Shown here: in pieces, positions 17,913-26,412 of the stretch
How the letters are laid out: each line of letters opens with the position of its first letter
Numbering within the stretch: the stretch's first letter is position 1
From: Humibacillus sp. DSM 29435
GTDB lineage: Bacteria > Actinomycetota > Actinomycetes > Actinomycetales > Dermatophilaceae
Reading direction: 5' to 3'
Assembly (NCBI RefSeq): GCF_001758225.1
Contig: NZ_MAST01000012.1
Location: 124,001-188,000, forward strand
Length of the DNA stretch: 64,000 bases
Position numbers and translations under genes: made by a program
Notes under the pieces: model-generated
The model's input: only the letters and a program-made list of their open reading frames with translations
Database searches by the model: none
What the model was told of the DNA's origin: nothing

Positions 17913-18751
17913 TCGGGCCTGCTCCCGTTCGTGGTGGTCGACGTGGCGGGTCGGTCACGCCGGGGTTGGACGGCTTCGCCGGTGGAGGGGGCCCCGCTCG
18001 TGATGAGCTCAATGACCTCGGCCCGGGTGCTGTCAGACGTGCGCACCTGAGCTGCGGTCTGCCCGAGGTAGAGGACGTTGATCGAGTCTGCGACCTCGAA
18101 GACGTCGTTCATGTTGTGCGAGATGAGCAGAACCGCGAGGCCGGCGTCGGCCAGGCGGCGCACCAGCTGCAGCACCTGCTCGGTCTGGGCCACCCCGAGC
18201 GCCGCGGTCGGCTCGTCGAGGATGACGATCTTCGAGTTCCACAGCACCGCACGCGCGATGGCGACGGTCTGTCGCTGGCCACCCGAGAGGCTCGCCACCT
18301 GTTGCCGGATGGAGCGCACGGTTCGCACCGACAGGCTGGCCAGCACATCGGCCGCCTTGGTCTCCATCGCCGTCTCGTTGAGCCGCAGACCCTTCTTCAT
18401 CTCGCGCCCGAGGAACATGTTGTGCACGATGTCGAGGTTGTCGCAGAGGGCGAGATCCTGGTAGACGACCTCGATCCCGGCCGCACTGGCCTGGCCGGGG
18501 CCATGGATGCTGGCGGGGGCCCCGTTGACGAGCACCTTGCCCGAGTCGAACGGGAAGATCCCGGCAATGCACTTGATCATCGTCGACTTGCCGGCACCGT
18601 TGTCGCCGACCAGTGCGGTCACCTCACCGGCCCGGACGGTGATGTCGACCCCGCGCAGGGCGTGGACGGCGCCGAAGCTCTTGCGGCCCTCTCGCACCTC
18701 GAGCGCGGGAGCCGTCGTTGGTGTGGGTCTCTCGTCCACGGTCTGCGTCAT
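17909..18751 (-). CDS. Sugar ABC transporter ATP-binding protein (single-domain, XylG-like)
   Basis: 280 aa with one nucleotide-binding domain: Walker A GDNGAGKST, signature LSGGQRQ, Walker B VILDEPTAAL and switch His in LLISHNM. E. coli XylG/RbsA fuse two domains (~500 aa); this is the half-size actinobacterial form, which must dimerise. It shares the cluster with the binding protein upstream and permease downstream (4-nt overlap). Confidence 0.92.
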   Translation of the reverse strand: MTQTVDERPTPTTAPALEVREGRKSFGAVHALRGVDITVRAGEVTALVGDNGAGKSTMIKCIAGIFPFDSGKVLVNGAPASIHGPGQASAAGIEVVYQDLALCDNLDIVHNMFLGREMKKGLRLNETAMETKAADVLASLSVRTVRSIRQQVASLSGGQRQTVAIARAVLWNSKIVILDEPTAALGVAQTEQVLQLVRRLADAGLAVLLISHNMNDVFEVADSINVLYLGQTAAQVRTSDSTRAEVIELITSGAPSTGEAVQPRRDRPATSTTTNGSRPE

Positions 18752-18873
18752 GGTCCACCTCGTTGTCTGGGATCCCGGGATAGGGGGAGGTCGAGACGGG
18801 TGGGCCGACGGGTTGAAGCTCGTCGGCCCACCCGGTGGCCTGCGCGCCGAGCGGGGCGCTCAGGCCGGATGCG

Positions 18874-19998
18874 TCACTTGATGTCGGCCTTGGCACACGC
18901 GTCGGCCAGTGCGGCCGTGCAGACCTTTTCCTTGGTCGTGTAGCCGTCGGCGATGACGTCCTTGACGTTGTCGAAGTAGATGGCCTGGGGGTCGAGAAGA
19001 ACCGAGGGCACCTCCTTCTTCGTCACGGTGTCCATCGAGCTGCCGGTGGCCATGCTCTTGGTGTCCTCCCCCTTGGCCAGCGCGATGGCGAGGGCGGAGG
19101 CGGCGTCGGCCTCCTTCTTCACGGCCTTGTACACCGTCATGCACTGGTCGCCGGCGAGAACGTTCTGCAGACCCTGGTCGGTCGCGTCCTGTCCGGTCAC
19201 CGGAACGGTGCCGTTGGCCTTGTTCTTCTTCAGAATGGCGATCGCCGCGTTGCCGAGGCCGTCGTTCGCCGCGAGCACGCCGTCGATCTTGCCGCCGTTG
19301 TCGGTGTACATCTGCTCGAAGATGGTGCCGGCCTGCTGGTTGTCCCAGTCGGGCACGGCCTGGTCGGCGACGACCTTGTAGTCGCCGGAGTCGGTCTTGG
19401 CCTTGAGGGCCTTGACCGCCCCCTCCTTGAAGAGGGTGGCGTTGTTGTCGGTCGGCGAGCCGTTGAGGAAGGCGATGTTGGCCTTCGCCTTGTTCTTGTC
19501 GGTGAGGCACTTCTGCAGGCCCTCACCCTGCAGCTCGCCGACCTTGACGTTGTCGAACGACACGTAGAAGTCGGCGCCGCCGCCGAGCGTGAGGCGGTCG
19601 TAGTCGATGGTCGCGATGCCCTGCGCCTTGGCCTTGTCGAGCACTGCCTTGCCGGAGCCGGAGTCGAGGTTGACGATCACGAGAACGTTCACCCCGCTCG
19701 TGATCATCTGGTCGGCGATCGTCTGGAACTGGGTCTTGTCGCCCTGGGCGTTCTGGATGTCGGCGTCGACCCCGGCGGCCTTGAACGCGTCGGTCAGGTA
19801 CTTCAGGTCGGCCGTCGCCCACCGCGCCGACGACTTCGTGTCAGGGAGGATGACCCCGACCTTCGGGGTGGCGCCTTTGCCGGTCCCCACTGCCGTGACG
19901 TTGTTGCCCGGCGTACCGCTATCCGAGGATGAGCAGCCGGCCAAGGCCAGGCCGGAGGCCATGACGGCCGCCGTCACCAAGAACATGCTTCGTCGCAT
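18874..19998 (-). CDS. Sugar ABC transporter substrate-binding lipoprotein, XylF-like
   Basis: 374 aa. Signal peptide with lipobox LALAGC (lipid-modified Cys22), then a periplasmic-binding type I fold: KVGVILPDTKSSARWATAD, VLVIVNLDSGSGKAVLDKA, IATIDYDRLTLGG, ADFYVSFDNVKVGELQ. The last block closely resembles XylF/ChvE proteins. Start ATG at 19998 has GAGAGGG upstream. First gene of the transporter-ROK cluster. Confidence 0.93.
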   Translation of the reverse strand: MRRSMFLVTAAVMASGLALAGCSSSDSGTPGNNVTAVGTGKGATPKVGVILPDTKSSARWATADLKYLTDAFKAAGVDADIQNAQGDKTQFQTIADQMITSGVNVLVIVNLDSGSGKAVLDKAKAQGIATIDYDRLTLGGGADFYVSFDNVKVGELQGEGLQKCLTDKNKAKANIAFLNGSPTDNNATLFKEGAVKALKAKTDSGDYKVVADQAVPDWDNQQAGTIFEQMYTDNGGKIDGVLAANDGLGNAAIAILKKNKANGTVPVTGQDATDQGLQNVLAGDQCMTVYKAVKKEADAASALAIALAKGEDTKSMATGSSMDTVTKKEVPSVLLDPQAIYFDNVKDVIADGYTTKEKVCTAALADACAKADIK

Positions 19999-20068
19999 CT
20001 GTATCCCTCTCTGACGACGCCCCTCGCGTGAACCCGGAACTGAGCACGGAGTCGGACGATGATTTGCT

Positions 20069-20089
20069 TATGTTGCGGGCCACAACATA
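20069..20089. promoter_or_regulatory. Probable ROK operator over the sugar-transporter promoter
   Basis: Perfect inverted repeat TATGTTG / CAACATA with a 7-nt spacer. On the minus strand the first arm supplies a -10 (TATGTT, 20084-20089) and TTGTGC at 20107-20112 lies 17 nt upstream as a -35, so the operator covers the promoter of the binding-protein gene. Clear candidate site for the ROK repressor encoded at the end of the same cluster. Confidence 0.72.
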
Positions 20090-20313
20090 TGAACCCCTGG
20101 CCGACAGCACAACGGATAGCCGTCTCGATCGGCCCTATCGTGACTCAATCGTGATGGCTGACATGGTTGAAGACCCCCCATGCCGGATCTTCCGGGCGGA
20201 GCGCCGTCTGCAGGATCAGTTCTCATCGGGGAGCATGTTGCTCCCGCCAACAAACTCGTCCGCGGCGTGGTCGCGGGTGAAGAGCAGTGGCGGCCAGCCG
20301 TCTGTGGACATGG

Positions 20314-20372
20314 GTCAGCGGGCCGAGCGGCACGAGCAACATCGAGCTCGAAAGGCCGGCCGGCCCGCTGAC
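20314..20372. terminator. 12-bp inverted repeat downstream of the metallothionein-like gene
   Basis: Perfect 12-bp arms GTCAGCGGGCCG and CGGCCCGCTGAC separated by 35 nt, 51-109 nt past the stop of the small Cys-rich gene. Could end its transcript; no U tract. The rest of 19999-20422 holds only the transporter promoter, and I see no gene there. Confidence 0.4.
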
Positions 20373-20422
20373 GAGGTGGTGGTGGTAGGTGGAAGCGGAG
20401 GTGCAAGTGGTGCAAGCGGCTC

Positions 20423-20563
20423 TCAGGCGGCGTGGGCGCAGTTCTCGCAGGTGCAGTCCTCACAGGCGCACGAGTTGCACGTGCACCTCTCGGGGCAGTT
20501 GTCGCACGTGCACGACGTCTCGGCGTCTCCCCCGGCGGGCATGATCGGCATGGCAGCACTCAT
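20423..20563 (-). CDS. Cysteine-rich metallothionein-like peptide
   Basis: 46 aa. The N-terminal 17 residues (MSAAMPIMPAGGDAETS) precede a Cys core at residues 18-42 with 10 cysteines: CTCDNC, CTCNSC, CACEDC and an overlapping CTCENC, four CxCxxC motifs, then CAHAA with one His. No aromatic residues, acidic residues between Cys pairs: the composition of a thiolate metal-cluster peptide (Zn, Cu(I) or Cd). AAAGGAG lies 5 nt before the ATG at 20563, supporting real translation. It is 77 nt downstream of dapB on the same strand; between them lies GGTACATCGGTAC, possibly regulatory. It does not match SmtA or MymT in layout as I know them. Function as a metal buffer is inferred from composition. 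Confidence 0.78.
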   Translation of the reverse strand: MSAAMPIMPAGGDAETSCTCDNCPERCTCNSCACEDCTCENCAHAA

Positions 20564-20640
20564 GGCATCTCCTTTGATGATCCTCGGCCGCGAGCTGGTG
20601 TCGCGGCAGTACCGATGTACCTACCCAGCCGCGCTGCTTC

Positions 20641-21447
20641 TCAGGCGATCCCGAGGTAGTGCTCGAGCCCGACGGTCACACCGGGATGATCGGCCACGGC
20701 CCGGACCGCGGCGATGACCCCGGGCATGAACGAGGCCCGCTCGAACGAGTCGTGTCGAATTGTGAGCAGCTCTCCGGTGTTGCCGAGCAGCACCTGCTGG
20801 TGGGCCGTCAGCCCTCGCAGCCGCACGGAGTGCACCGGGATGCCGCTCACCCGGGCGCCGCGGGCACCCCCGGGATCGTCGGTCGTCGCGTCGGGCGACG
20901 GCGCGGCGCCGGCCGCAGACCGGGACCCGGCGATCATCGCCGCGGTACGAGCCGCAGTGCCCGACGGCGCGTCGACCTTGGCCGGGTGGTGCATCTCGAT
21001 GATCTCGACGGACTCGAAGAACGGGGCGGCCCGCGCCGCGAACGACATCATGAGCAGTGCCCCGATGGCGAAGTTGGGGGCCACCAGCACCCCGACGCCG
21101 GCCCCGCTCGTGGCCGGCGGGGCGCCGGCCACCTGTTCACGCAGGGCGTCAAGTCGCACGTCGTCCCACCCGGTCGTGCCCACCACGACGTGAACGCCGC
21201 GTTGGACGCAGTGAGCGACGTTGCCGGGCGAGGCGGCGGGAACCGTCAGCTCGACAGCGACGTCGGCGCCGCCCAGCTCGCCGAGGTCATCCTCGGAGCC
21301 GTAGGCGCCCACGAGACGCAGACCAGCAGCGGCCTCGACCGCTTTGACCGCCTCGAGACCCATCCGGCCGTCGCGGCCGATCACCGCAACCTTGATCACG
21401 TTGGTAGGGCTGCTCGTCGGCCGGGTCGTCGCGTCGCTCTGGCTCAC
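20641..21447 (-). CDS. dapB: 4-hydroxy-tetrahydrodipicolinate reductase
   Basis: 268 aa. NAD(P)H-dependent second step after DapA toward diaminopimelate. Nucleotide-binding VAVIGRDGRMG near the N-terminus, VVVGTTGWD, VLVAPNFAIGALLM, the catalytic segment VEIIEMHHPAKVDAPSGTA and the C-terminal dimer region. The GTG at 21447 is chosen because TACGCT lies exactly 6 nt upstream (leaderless); the ORF to 21531 adds Arg-rich non-family sequence. Confidence 0.95.
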   Translation of the reverse strand: MSQSDATTRPTSSPTNVIKVAVIGRDGRMGLEAVKAVEAAAGLRLVGAYGSEDDLGELGGADVAVELTVPAASPGNVAHCVQRGVHVVVGTTGWDDVRLDALREQVAGAPPATSGAGVGVLVAPNFAIGALLMMSFAARAAPFFESVEIIEMHHPAKVDAPSGTAARTAAMIAGSRSAAGAAPSPDATTDDPGGARGARVSGIPVHSVRLRGLTAHQQVLLGNTGELLTIRHDSFERASFMPGVIAAVRAVADHPGVTVGLEHYLGIA

Positions 21448-21453
21448 GGCGCC

Positions 21454-21459
21454 AGCGTA
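21454..21459 (-). promoter_or_regulatory. -10 box of dapB (leaderless)
   Basis: TACGCT on the minus strand, followed by GGCGCC and the GTG start; decides the start of dapB. Confidence 0.58.
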
Positions 21460-21460
21460 G

Positions 21461-21775
21461 TCAGGCGCGACCCTGCGTCTGCAGAGACCACGCCGCGTCG
21501 AGGGCGCCACGGACCGCGGCCGAAGACGCACTCCCCAGCTCGACCACCACCATCATGTGGGCCTCGAACCGGGGCGCCACCGTGAACGTCTCGGGGTGTT
21601 CGGCGATCAGGGCCTCCCGCTCGGTGAAGCCGCTGCGGATGACCAGAGCGTCGTCATCGAGCTGCCGGGCCACCAGGCGACCCCTCACGGTCCATCGCAA
21701 CAGCCCACCCTGCTCACGCTGGTGAACACCCTCGAGAGCCGACAGGTGCTCGGTGACCTGATCGAGCTTCATCAT
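21461..21775 (-). CDS. MmcQ/YjbR-like protein
   Basis: 104 aa small alpha/beta protein resembling the YjbR/MmcQ double-wing fold: GGLLRWTVRGRLVARQLDDDALVIRSGFTEREALIAEHPETF, TVAPRFEAHMMVVVEL and a C-terminal helix ALDAAWSLQ. Cellular role unknown; such proteins are thought to bind DNA or ligands. The ATG at 21775 is supported by TAGGGT 7 nt upstream (leaderless). Its stop lies in the upstream region of dapB. Confidence 0.68.
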   Translation of the reverse strand: MMKLDQVTEHLSALEGVHQREQGGLLRWTVRGRLVARQLDDDALVIRSGFTEREALIAEHPETFTVAPRFEAHMMVVVELGSASSAAVRGALDAAWSLQTQGRA

Positions 21776-21782
21776 GGCCAGC

Positions 21783-21788
21783 ACCCTA
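21783..21788 (-). promoter_or_regulatory. -10 box of the YjbR-like gene (leaderless)
   Basis: TAGGGT on the minus strand, 7 nt before ATG. Confidence 0.5.
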
Positions 21789-21856
21789 GCGATCCCGCAG
21801 TCCTCCCCGCAGCCCGCTCCCACCGGACTGTCAGGCTGGTCGCAGACGATGCTGTG

Positions 21857-22831
21857 GTGCGTGACTTCACCCCGCTATCACTCCTGACGGCCTGGACGGC
21901 GTCGCCCAGCGGCATCCTCGCCGTCGCCGTGGTGACCGGGGTCTACGCCCGCTGGGTGCTGCTCGCGCGGGCCGGCGGCATCCGGTGGTCGGGCTGGCGG
22001 GTGGGCCTCTACGCCGGCCTCGGCGTGGGCACCCTCGCCTACTCACTGTGCGGCCCATTGGCGGTCTACCGCGACCACATCTTCTGGGTCGGCGCCCTTC
22101 AGGTCGGGATGCTCGCCTCGCTGACCCCGGTTGGTCTCGCTCTGGGCGACCCCGTGAGACTGCTGCGTCGGCTGCACCCCGACGGCCGGCACTGGGTGCT
22201 TCGTCTGCTGGCGGGGTCGGTGCCGCGGGTGCTGATGTTCCCGGCCGTCGGTACCGCCCTCGCCGTCGGCATCATCATCGCGGTCTTCTTCACCCCGTGG
22301 TTCCAGGCCAGCACGCAGTCGAGCCCGGCGCGCTGGCTGCTCGACGTCGTGCTGCTCACCTCGGGACTGCTCTTCGTGCTGCCCCTCATGGTCGATGAGC
22401 TGCTGCCCGCGTGGGCCACGCCGGGCGTGCGCACCCTGTTGGCTTTCATCGACGGGCTGGCCGACGCCATTCCCGGCATCCTCGTGATGACGTCGTCGGC
22501 TCTGCTGACGCCCCACTTCCCCGGCTGGACCGGCATCTCGGTGAGCGGGCTGGACCCGGCCTTCGACCAGCGTCTCGGCGGTGGGGCACTGCTCGTGGTC
22601 GCCGAGTCGGTCGGGTTGCCGGTGATCGGGGCAGTCTTCATGGAGTGGGTTCGCAGTGATGCGCTGGAGGCTGAAGCGTTCGACGCAGCCCAGGACGCCG
22701 CCAGCGTCGCTGCGATCGCACCCGCTGACGAAGCGTCAGAACCGTCTGGCGCCTCTGCCGCTCCGGCGGAGCCGGGGCTGTGGTGGACCTCCGACCCACG
22801 CTTCGCCCGCCGTCAACCCGGCGGCGACTGA
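21857..22831 (+). CDS. Cytochrome c oxidase assembly protein, CtaG (caa3) type
   Basis: 324 aa integral membrane protein with about seven helices (GILAVAVVTGVYARWVLLA, IFWVGALQVGMLASLTPVGLALG, VLMFPAVGTALAVGIIIAVFFTPWF, LLDVVLLTSGLLFVLPLMVDELLP, LLAFIDGLADAIPGILVM). The HIFWVGALQVGML and PLMVDELLP blocks are typical of the caa3_CtaG family, which is linked to copper delivery and cytochrome oxidase assembly. The acidic C-terminal tail ends WWTSDPRFARR. Start is one of two adjacent GTGs (21854 or 21857). Divergent from the YjbR-like gene. Confidence 0.8.
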   Translation: MRDFTPLSLLTAWTASPSGILAVAVVTGVYARWVLLARAGGIRWSGWRVGLYAGLGVGTLAYSLCGPLAVYRDHIFWVGALQVGMLASLTPVGLALGDPVRLLRRLHPDGRHWVLRLLAGSVPRVLMFPAVGTALAVGIIIAVFFTPWFQASTQSSPARWLLDVVLLTSGLLFVLPLMVDELLPAWATPGVRTLLAFIDGLADAIPGILVMTSSALLTPHFPGWTGISVSGLDPAFDQRLGGGALLVVAESVGLPVIGAVFMEWVRSDALEAEAFDAAQDAASVAAIAPADEASEPSGASAAPAEPGLWWTSDPRFARRQPGGD

Positions 22832-22972
22832 CGTCTCAGGTCGCGACTGTTGTGACCTTGGCCCCTACCGGTGAGGGCGGGATGGCGAGATGGTGGGAGG
22901 GCTGACGCTCGCGACGTTCGCGAGAGCACCGGCAGCACCGGCAGCACCGACTGCACCGCGAAGGAGCCCACC

Positions 22973-23314
22973 ATGCAGATCGACGTCCACACCGACGAGA
23001 CGCTAGCCCGCCGCGAGGCGCTGAGCTCGCGGGTTGAGAAGCGCTTCGCCGCCGCGTTGGCGCCCTACGCCCAGCGTCTGGGCGAGGTGGAGGTCCATCT
23101 GGCCGATGAGTGTGCCGACCGAGCGACCGGCAACGACATGTCCTGCCTCGTTCAGGTCTCCCTCGACGGACAGCCCCCGGTGTCCGCCGCCGGCCACGCG
23201 AGCACCATCGAGGAAGCGGTGGGCGGCGCCGCCCACCAGCTCGACCGGTTGCTCGCGAGCCGTATCGGGCGGGGCCCGCGGGGATCGATCCGGCGGCGAG
23301 CCCTGACCAGCTGA
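22973..23314 (+). CDS. hpf: Ribosome hibernation/HPF-RaiA family protein
   Basis: 113 aa, the short form with one RaiA/S30AE-like domain: RVEKRFAAALAPYAQRLGEVEVHLADE, CLVQVSLDGQPPVSAAGHASTIEEAVGGAAHQLDRLLASRI. Likely binds the ribosome to inactivate it in stress. AAGGAG at 22961-22966 fixes the ATG at 22973. The last codons and stop (CTG ACC AGC TGA) lie inside an 8-bp tandem repeat. The upstream region holds a short CTCGCGA/TCGCGAG hairpin and a 9-bp direct repeat (GCACCGGCA). Confidence 0.83.
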   Translation: MQIDVHTDETLARREALSSRVEKRFAAALAPYAQRLGEVEVHLADECADRATGNDMSCLVQVSLDGQPPVSAAGHASTIEEAVGGAAHQLDRLLASRIGRGPRGSIRRRALTS

Positions 23315-23368
23315 CCAGCTGACCAGCTGACCAGCTGACCAGGGGACCAGGTGACCAGCTGACCGGTT
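23305..23368. repeat. 8-bp tandem repeat through the hpf stop codon
   Basis: Eight consecutive 8-bp units of GACCAGCT: units 1-4 and 7 are exact, units 5, 6 and 8 are variants (GACCAGGG, GACCAGGT, GACCGGTT). The hpf stop TGA spans the junction of units 1 and 2 (23312-23314). Because 8 is not a multiple of 3, TGA recurs in all three frames within 24 bp. Confidence 0.92.
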
Positions 23369-23406
23369 CGGCCGCCTCGCCCGGTGAGCCACCCAGACGG
23401 TGACCA

Positions 23407-23445
23407 CGAACGGCCCGCCACCTCGATGAGGTGACGGGCCGTTCG
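23407..23445. terminator. Bidirectional hairpin between hpf and pnp
   Basis: Perfect 11-bp stem CGAACGGCCCG / CGGGCCGTTCG with an inner CACCTC/GAGGTG stem. It lies between the convergent hpf (+) and pnp (-) genes, so it probably ends both transcripts. Confidence 0.75.
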
Positions 23446-23462
23446 GTTCGATCCGGAACGGA

Positions 23463-25703
23463 TCAGGCGTTGGCCGGCTCCGGGGCGGAGGAGTCCTCCG
23501 ACTCGCCGCCCTCGACCACCGCACCGAGGCTGAGCTTGCCGCGGGGGTCGATCTCCTTGAGCTCGACCTGGATCTTCTGGCCGATCTTGACGACGTCGTC
23601 GACGTTCTCGACCCGCTTGCCACCCGAGAGCTTGCGCAGCTCGGAGATGTGCAGCAGGCCGTCCTTGCCCGGAAGCAGGGAGATGAACGCACCGAAGGTC
23701 GTCGTCTTCACGACGGTGCCGAGGAAGCGCTCGCCGACCTCGGGCATCTGCGGGTTGGCGATCGCGTTGACCGCAGCCCGAGCCGCTTCGGCCGAGGGGC
23801 CGTCGACGGCACCGATGTAGACCGTGCCGTCGTCCTCGATGGAGATGTCGGCGCCCGTGTCGTCCTGGATCTGGTTGATCATCTTGCCCTTCGGGCCGAT
23901 GACCTCACCGATCTTGTCGACGGGGACCTTCACCGTGATGATCCGCGGCGCGAACTCGCTCATCTCGTCGGGCACGTCGATGGCCTCGGCCATGACGTCG
24001 AGGATGTGCAGCCGCGCGTCGCGGGCCTGGGTCAGCGCGCCGGCGAGCACCGACGCGGGGATGCCGTCGAGCTTGGTGTCGAGCTGGATGGCCGTGACGA
24101 ACTCGCGGGTACCGGCGACCTTGAAGTCCATGTCGCCGAAGGCGTCCTCGGCCCCGAGGATGTCGGTGAGCGCCGCGTACTGCATCTCACCGTCGACCGT
24201 GTCGGACACCAGGCCCATGGCGATACCCGCAACCGGGGCGCGCAGCGGCACACCGGCGTTGAGCAGGCTGAGCGTCGAGGCGCAGACCGAGCCCATCGAC
24301 GTGGAGCCGTTCGAGCTGAGCGCCTCCGACACCTGACGGATCGCGTACGGGAACTCCTCACGCGTCGGCAGCACCGGCATCAGGGCCCGCTCGGCGAGCG
24401 CACCGTGACCGATCTCGCGGCGCTTCGGCGAGCCCACGCGGCCGGTCTCACCGGTGCTGTAGGGCGGGAAGTTGTAGTTGTGCATGTAGCGCTTGCGCGT
24501 CACCGGCGACAACGTGTCGAGCTGCTGCTCCATCTTGAGCATGTTCAGCGTGGTGACGCCCATGATCTGGGTCTCGCCACGCTCGAAGATCGCCGAACCG
24601 TGAACGCGGGCCAGCACCTCGACCTCAGCGCCCAGGGCGCGGATGTCGGCCAGACCGCGACCGTCGATGCGCACCTTGTCGCGCAGGATGCGCTGACGGA
24701 TGAGCTTCTTCTGCACGGCGCGGAACGCGGCGGAGATCTCCTTGTCGCGGCCCTCGAACGAACCGGCGAGCGACTCCTTGACGGAAGCCTTGATCTCGTC
24801 GAGCTTGTTCTCACGCTCGGTCTTGCCGGCGATCGTCAGGGCGGCGGCCGTCTGGTCAGACACGGCGCCCTCGACAGCGGCGTAGGCGTCGTCCTCGTAG
24901 TCGAGGAAGATCGGGAAGTCCTGCACCGGCTTGGCGGCCTTGGCCGCCAGCTCGGACTGGGCGTCGCAGAGCACCTTGATGAATTTCTTGGAGGCCTCGA
25001 GGCCCTGCGCCACGACCTCTTCGGTCGGCGCCTGCTTGCCGAGGGTGGTGACGAGGTCCCACGTGGCGTCGGTCGACTCGGCTTCGACCATCATGATGGC
25101 GACGTCTTCAGAGCCGTCGCTGTTCTTCACGACCCGGCCGGCGACGACCATGTCGAAGACCGACTTCTCGATATCGGAGAAGTTGGGGAAGGCGACCCAC
25201 TGGCCGTCGATGAGCGAGACGCGCACCGCGCCGATCGGGCCCGAGAACGGCAGGCCGGAGATCTGGGTCGAGACGCTCGCCGCGTTGATCGCGAGCACGT
25301 CGTACTGGTGGTCGGGGTTCAGCGAGAACACCGAGATGACGACCTGTACCTCGTTGCGCAGACCCTTCTTGAAGGTCGGTCGCAGCGGCCGGTCGATGAG
25401 ACGGCAGGTGAGGATGGCATCGGTGCTGGGCCGGCCCTCGCGGCGGAAGAAGCTGCCGGGGATCTTGCCGATGGCGTACATGCGCTCTTCGACGTCGACC
25501 GTCAGCGGGAAGAAGTCGAAGTGGTCCTTCGGCGACTTGCCGGCAGACGTGGTGGACAACAACATCGTGTCGTCGTCGAGGTAAGCCGCGACAGCGCCGC
25601 CGGCCTGCTTGGCCAGGCGGCCGGTCTCGAACCGAACCGTGCGGGTGCCGAAGGAGCCATTGTCGATGACGGCTTCGGCGAACGTGATGTCTGGACCCTC
25701 CAT
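23463..25703 (-). CDS. pnp: Polynucleotide phosphorylase
   Basis: 746 aa. Phosphorolytic 3'-5' exoribonuclease of RNA decay. Two RNase PH domains (first with [21 protein letters not shown]; second with [24 protein letters not shown] and the phosphate-site [12 protein letters not shown]), then KH ([21 protein letters not shown]) and S1 ([30 protein letters not shown]) domains, and an acidic tail. The ATG at 25703 ([12 protein letters not shown]) is the actinobacterial-type start; the ORF to 25823 adds basic non-family residues. It follows rpsO on the same strand, the classic rpsO-pnp pair, with a strong hairpin between them. Confidence 0.96.
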   Translation of the reverse strand: MEGPDITFAEAVIDNGSFGTRTVRFETGRLAKQAGGAVAAYLDDDTMLLSTTSAGKSPKDHFDFFPLTVDVEERMYAIGKIPGSFFRREGRPSTDAILTCRLIDRPLRPTFKKGLRNEVQVVISVFSLNPDHQYDVLAINAASVSTQISGLPFSGPIGAVRVSLIDGQWVAFPNFSDIEKSVFDMVVAGRVVKNSDGSEDVAIMMVEAESTDATWDLVTTLGKQAPTEEVVAQGLEASKKFIKVLCDAQSELAAKAAKPVQDFPIFLDYEDDAYAAVEGAVSDQTAAALTIAGKTERENKLDEIKASVKESLAGSFEGRDKEISAAFRAVQKKLIRQRILRDKVRIDGRGLADIRALGAEVEVLARVHGSAIFERGETQIMGVTTLNMLKMEQQLDTLSPVTRKRYMHNYNFPPYSTGETGRVGSPKRREIGHGALAERALMPVLPTREEFPYAIRQVSEALSSNGSTSMGSVCASTLSLLNAGVPLRAPVAGIAMGLVSDTVDGEMQYAALTDILGAEDAFGDMDFKVAGTREFVTAIQLDTKLDGIPASVLAGALTQARDARLHILDVMAEAIDVPDEMSEFAPRIITVKVPVDKIGEVIGPKGKMINQIQDDTGADISIEDDGTVYIGAVDGPSAEAARAAVNAIANPQMPEVGERFLGTVVKTTTFGAFISLLPGKDGLLHISELRKLSGGKRVENVDDVVKIGQKIQVELKEIDPRGKLSLGAVVEGGESEDSSAPEPANA

Positions 25704-25829
25704 GTGGGCCCTCGCTTTCTTTTTCTCAAGTTCCCGCGCACATCGTCGTTGTGTGCGTGGTGTCTTCTGCGGAGCCATCAGGCCCCGCGGCGCGGCCACC
25801 GGGTCTACCGGAAGGGCACGCACCTACGA

Positions 25830-25867
25830 CGAAAGGCGGTCTCCGCAGGTGCGGTGACCGCCTTTCG
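25830..25867 (-). terminator. Hairpin in the rpsO-pnp intergenic space
   Basis: Perfect 11-bp stem CGAAAGGCGGT / ACCGCCTTTCG beginning about 8 nt after the rpsO stop. Its place matches the terminator/processing hairpins known between rpsO and pnp in other bacteria; it may partly terminate or be an RNase target controlling pnp. Confidence 0.72.
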
Positions 25868-25875
25868 TCACGAGT

Positions 25876-26145
25876 TCATCGACGCAGACCGAGGCGCTTG
25901 ATCAGCGAGCGGTAGCGCTCGATGTCGGTGGCCTCGAGGTAGCGCAGCATGCGCTTACGTCGACCGACCAGCAGCAGCAGCCCACGGCGGCTGTGGTGGT
26001 CGTGCTTGTGGGCACGAGAGTGCTCGGTGAGGTCTTTGATGCGCTGCGTGAGCATCGCGATCTGGACCTCGGGGGAACCGGTGTCGCCCTCGGTGGTGGC
26101 GTACTCGGTCATGATCTGCTGCTTCACGTCAGCTTCCAAAGGCAT
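25876..26145 (-). CDS. rpsO: 30S ribosomal protein S15 (uS15)
   Basis: 89 aa, exact family length. Marks: [54 protein letters not shown] and the terminal LIKRLGLRR. The ATG at 26145 ([10 protein letters not shown]) is the family start; AAGGAG lies 13 nt upstream. A TATACC element at 26223-26228 (minus strand) is a possible -10 for the rpsO-pnp transcript. Confidence 0.97.
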   Translation of the reverse strand: MPLEADVKQQIMTEYATTEGDTGSPEVQIAMLTQRIKDLTEHSRAHKHDHHSRRGLLLLVGRRKRMLRYLEATDIERYRSLIKRLGLRR

Positions 26146-26333
26146 GGAGGCACCGACTCCTTCTTCATCTCGTTGCGCGGTGCGCCAGGGCATGTTCACC
26201 TGGGCTCTGTTGGTCCGCGGCCGGTATAACGGCAGTCGCAAGACTAACAGCGGCGCACTCCCCCGCCCTAATCGGTTGCGTCAACCTGCTCGTCGTGCTG
26301 CTTCTGCGCTGAGAACGGGTACAGACCTTTCGA

Positions 26334-26350
26334 CTCGAGGTCATCTCGAG
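26334..26350. promoter_or_regulatory. Palindrome upstream of the DUF6131 gene
   Basis: Two CTCGAG boxes separated by five bases (GTCAT), 63 nt before the small membrane protein start. Possible operator; binding factor unknown. The rest of 26146-26412 shows no gene. Confidence 0.3.
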
Positions 26351-26412
26351 CGGTGCTCTGGGGGCATCCAGCGAGCACCGTCACCAACCCAACCTAGGAG
26401 CTCACCGATCTC

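Noticed and set aside
20028-20717. 229-codon plus-strand frame across the transporter promoter and the Cys-rich gene
   Set aside because: Crosses an operator/promoter, an inverted repeat and the dapB 3' end, with no domain; the minus-strand Cys-rich gene explains the area better.
23305-23368. CRISPR array
   Set aside because: The repeats are 8 bp and contiguous with no spacers, and no cas genes occur in the window.
23649-25901. A 750-codon plus-strand frame opposite pnp
   Set aside because: Antisense shadow of pnp with the same low-complexity composition and no domain.
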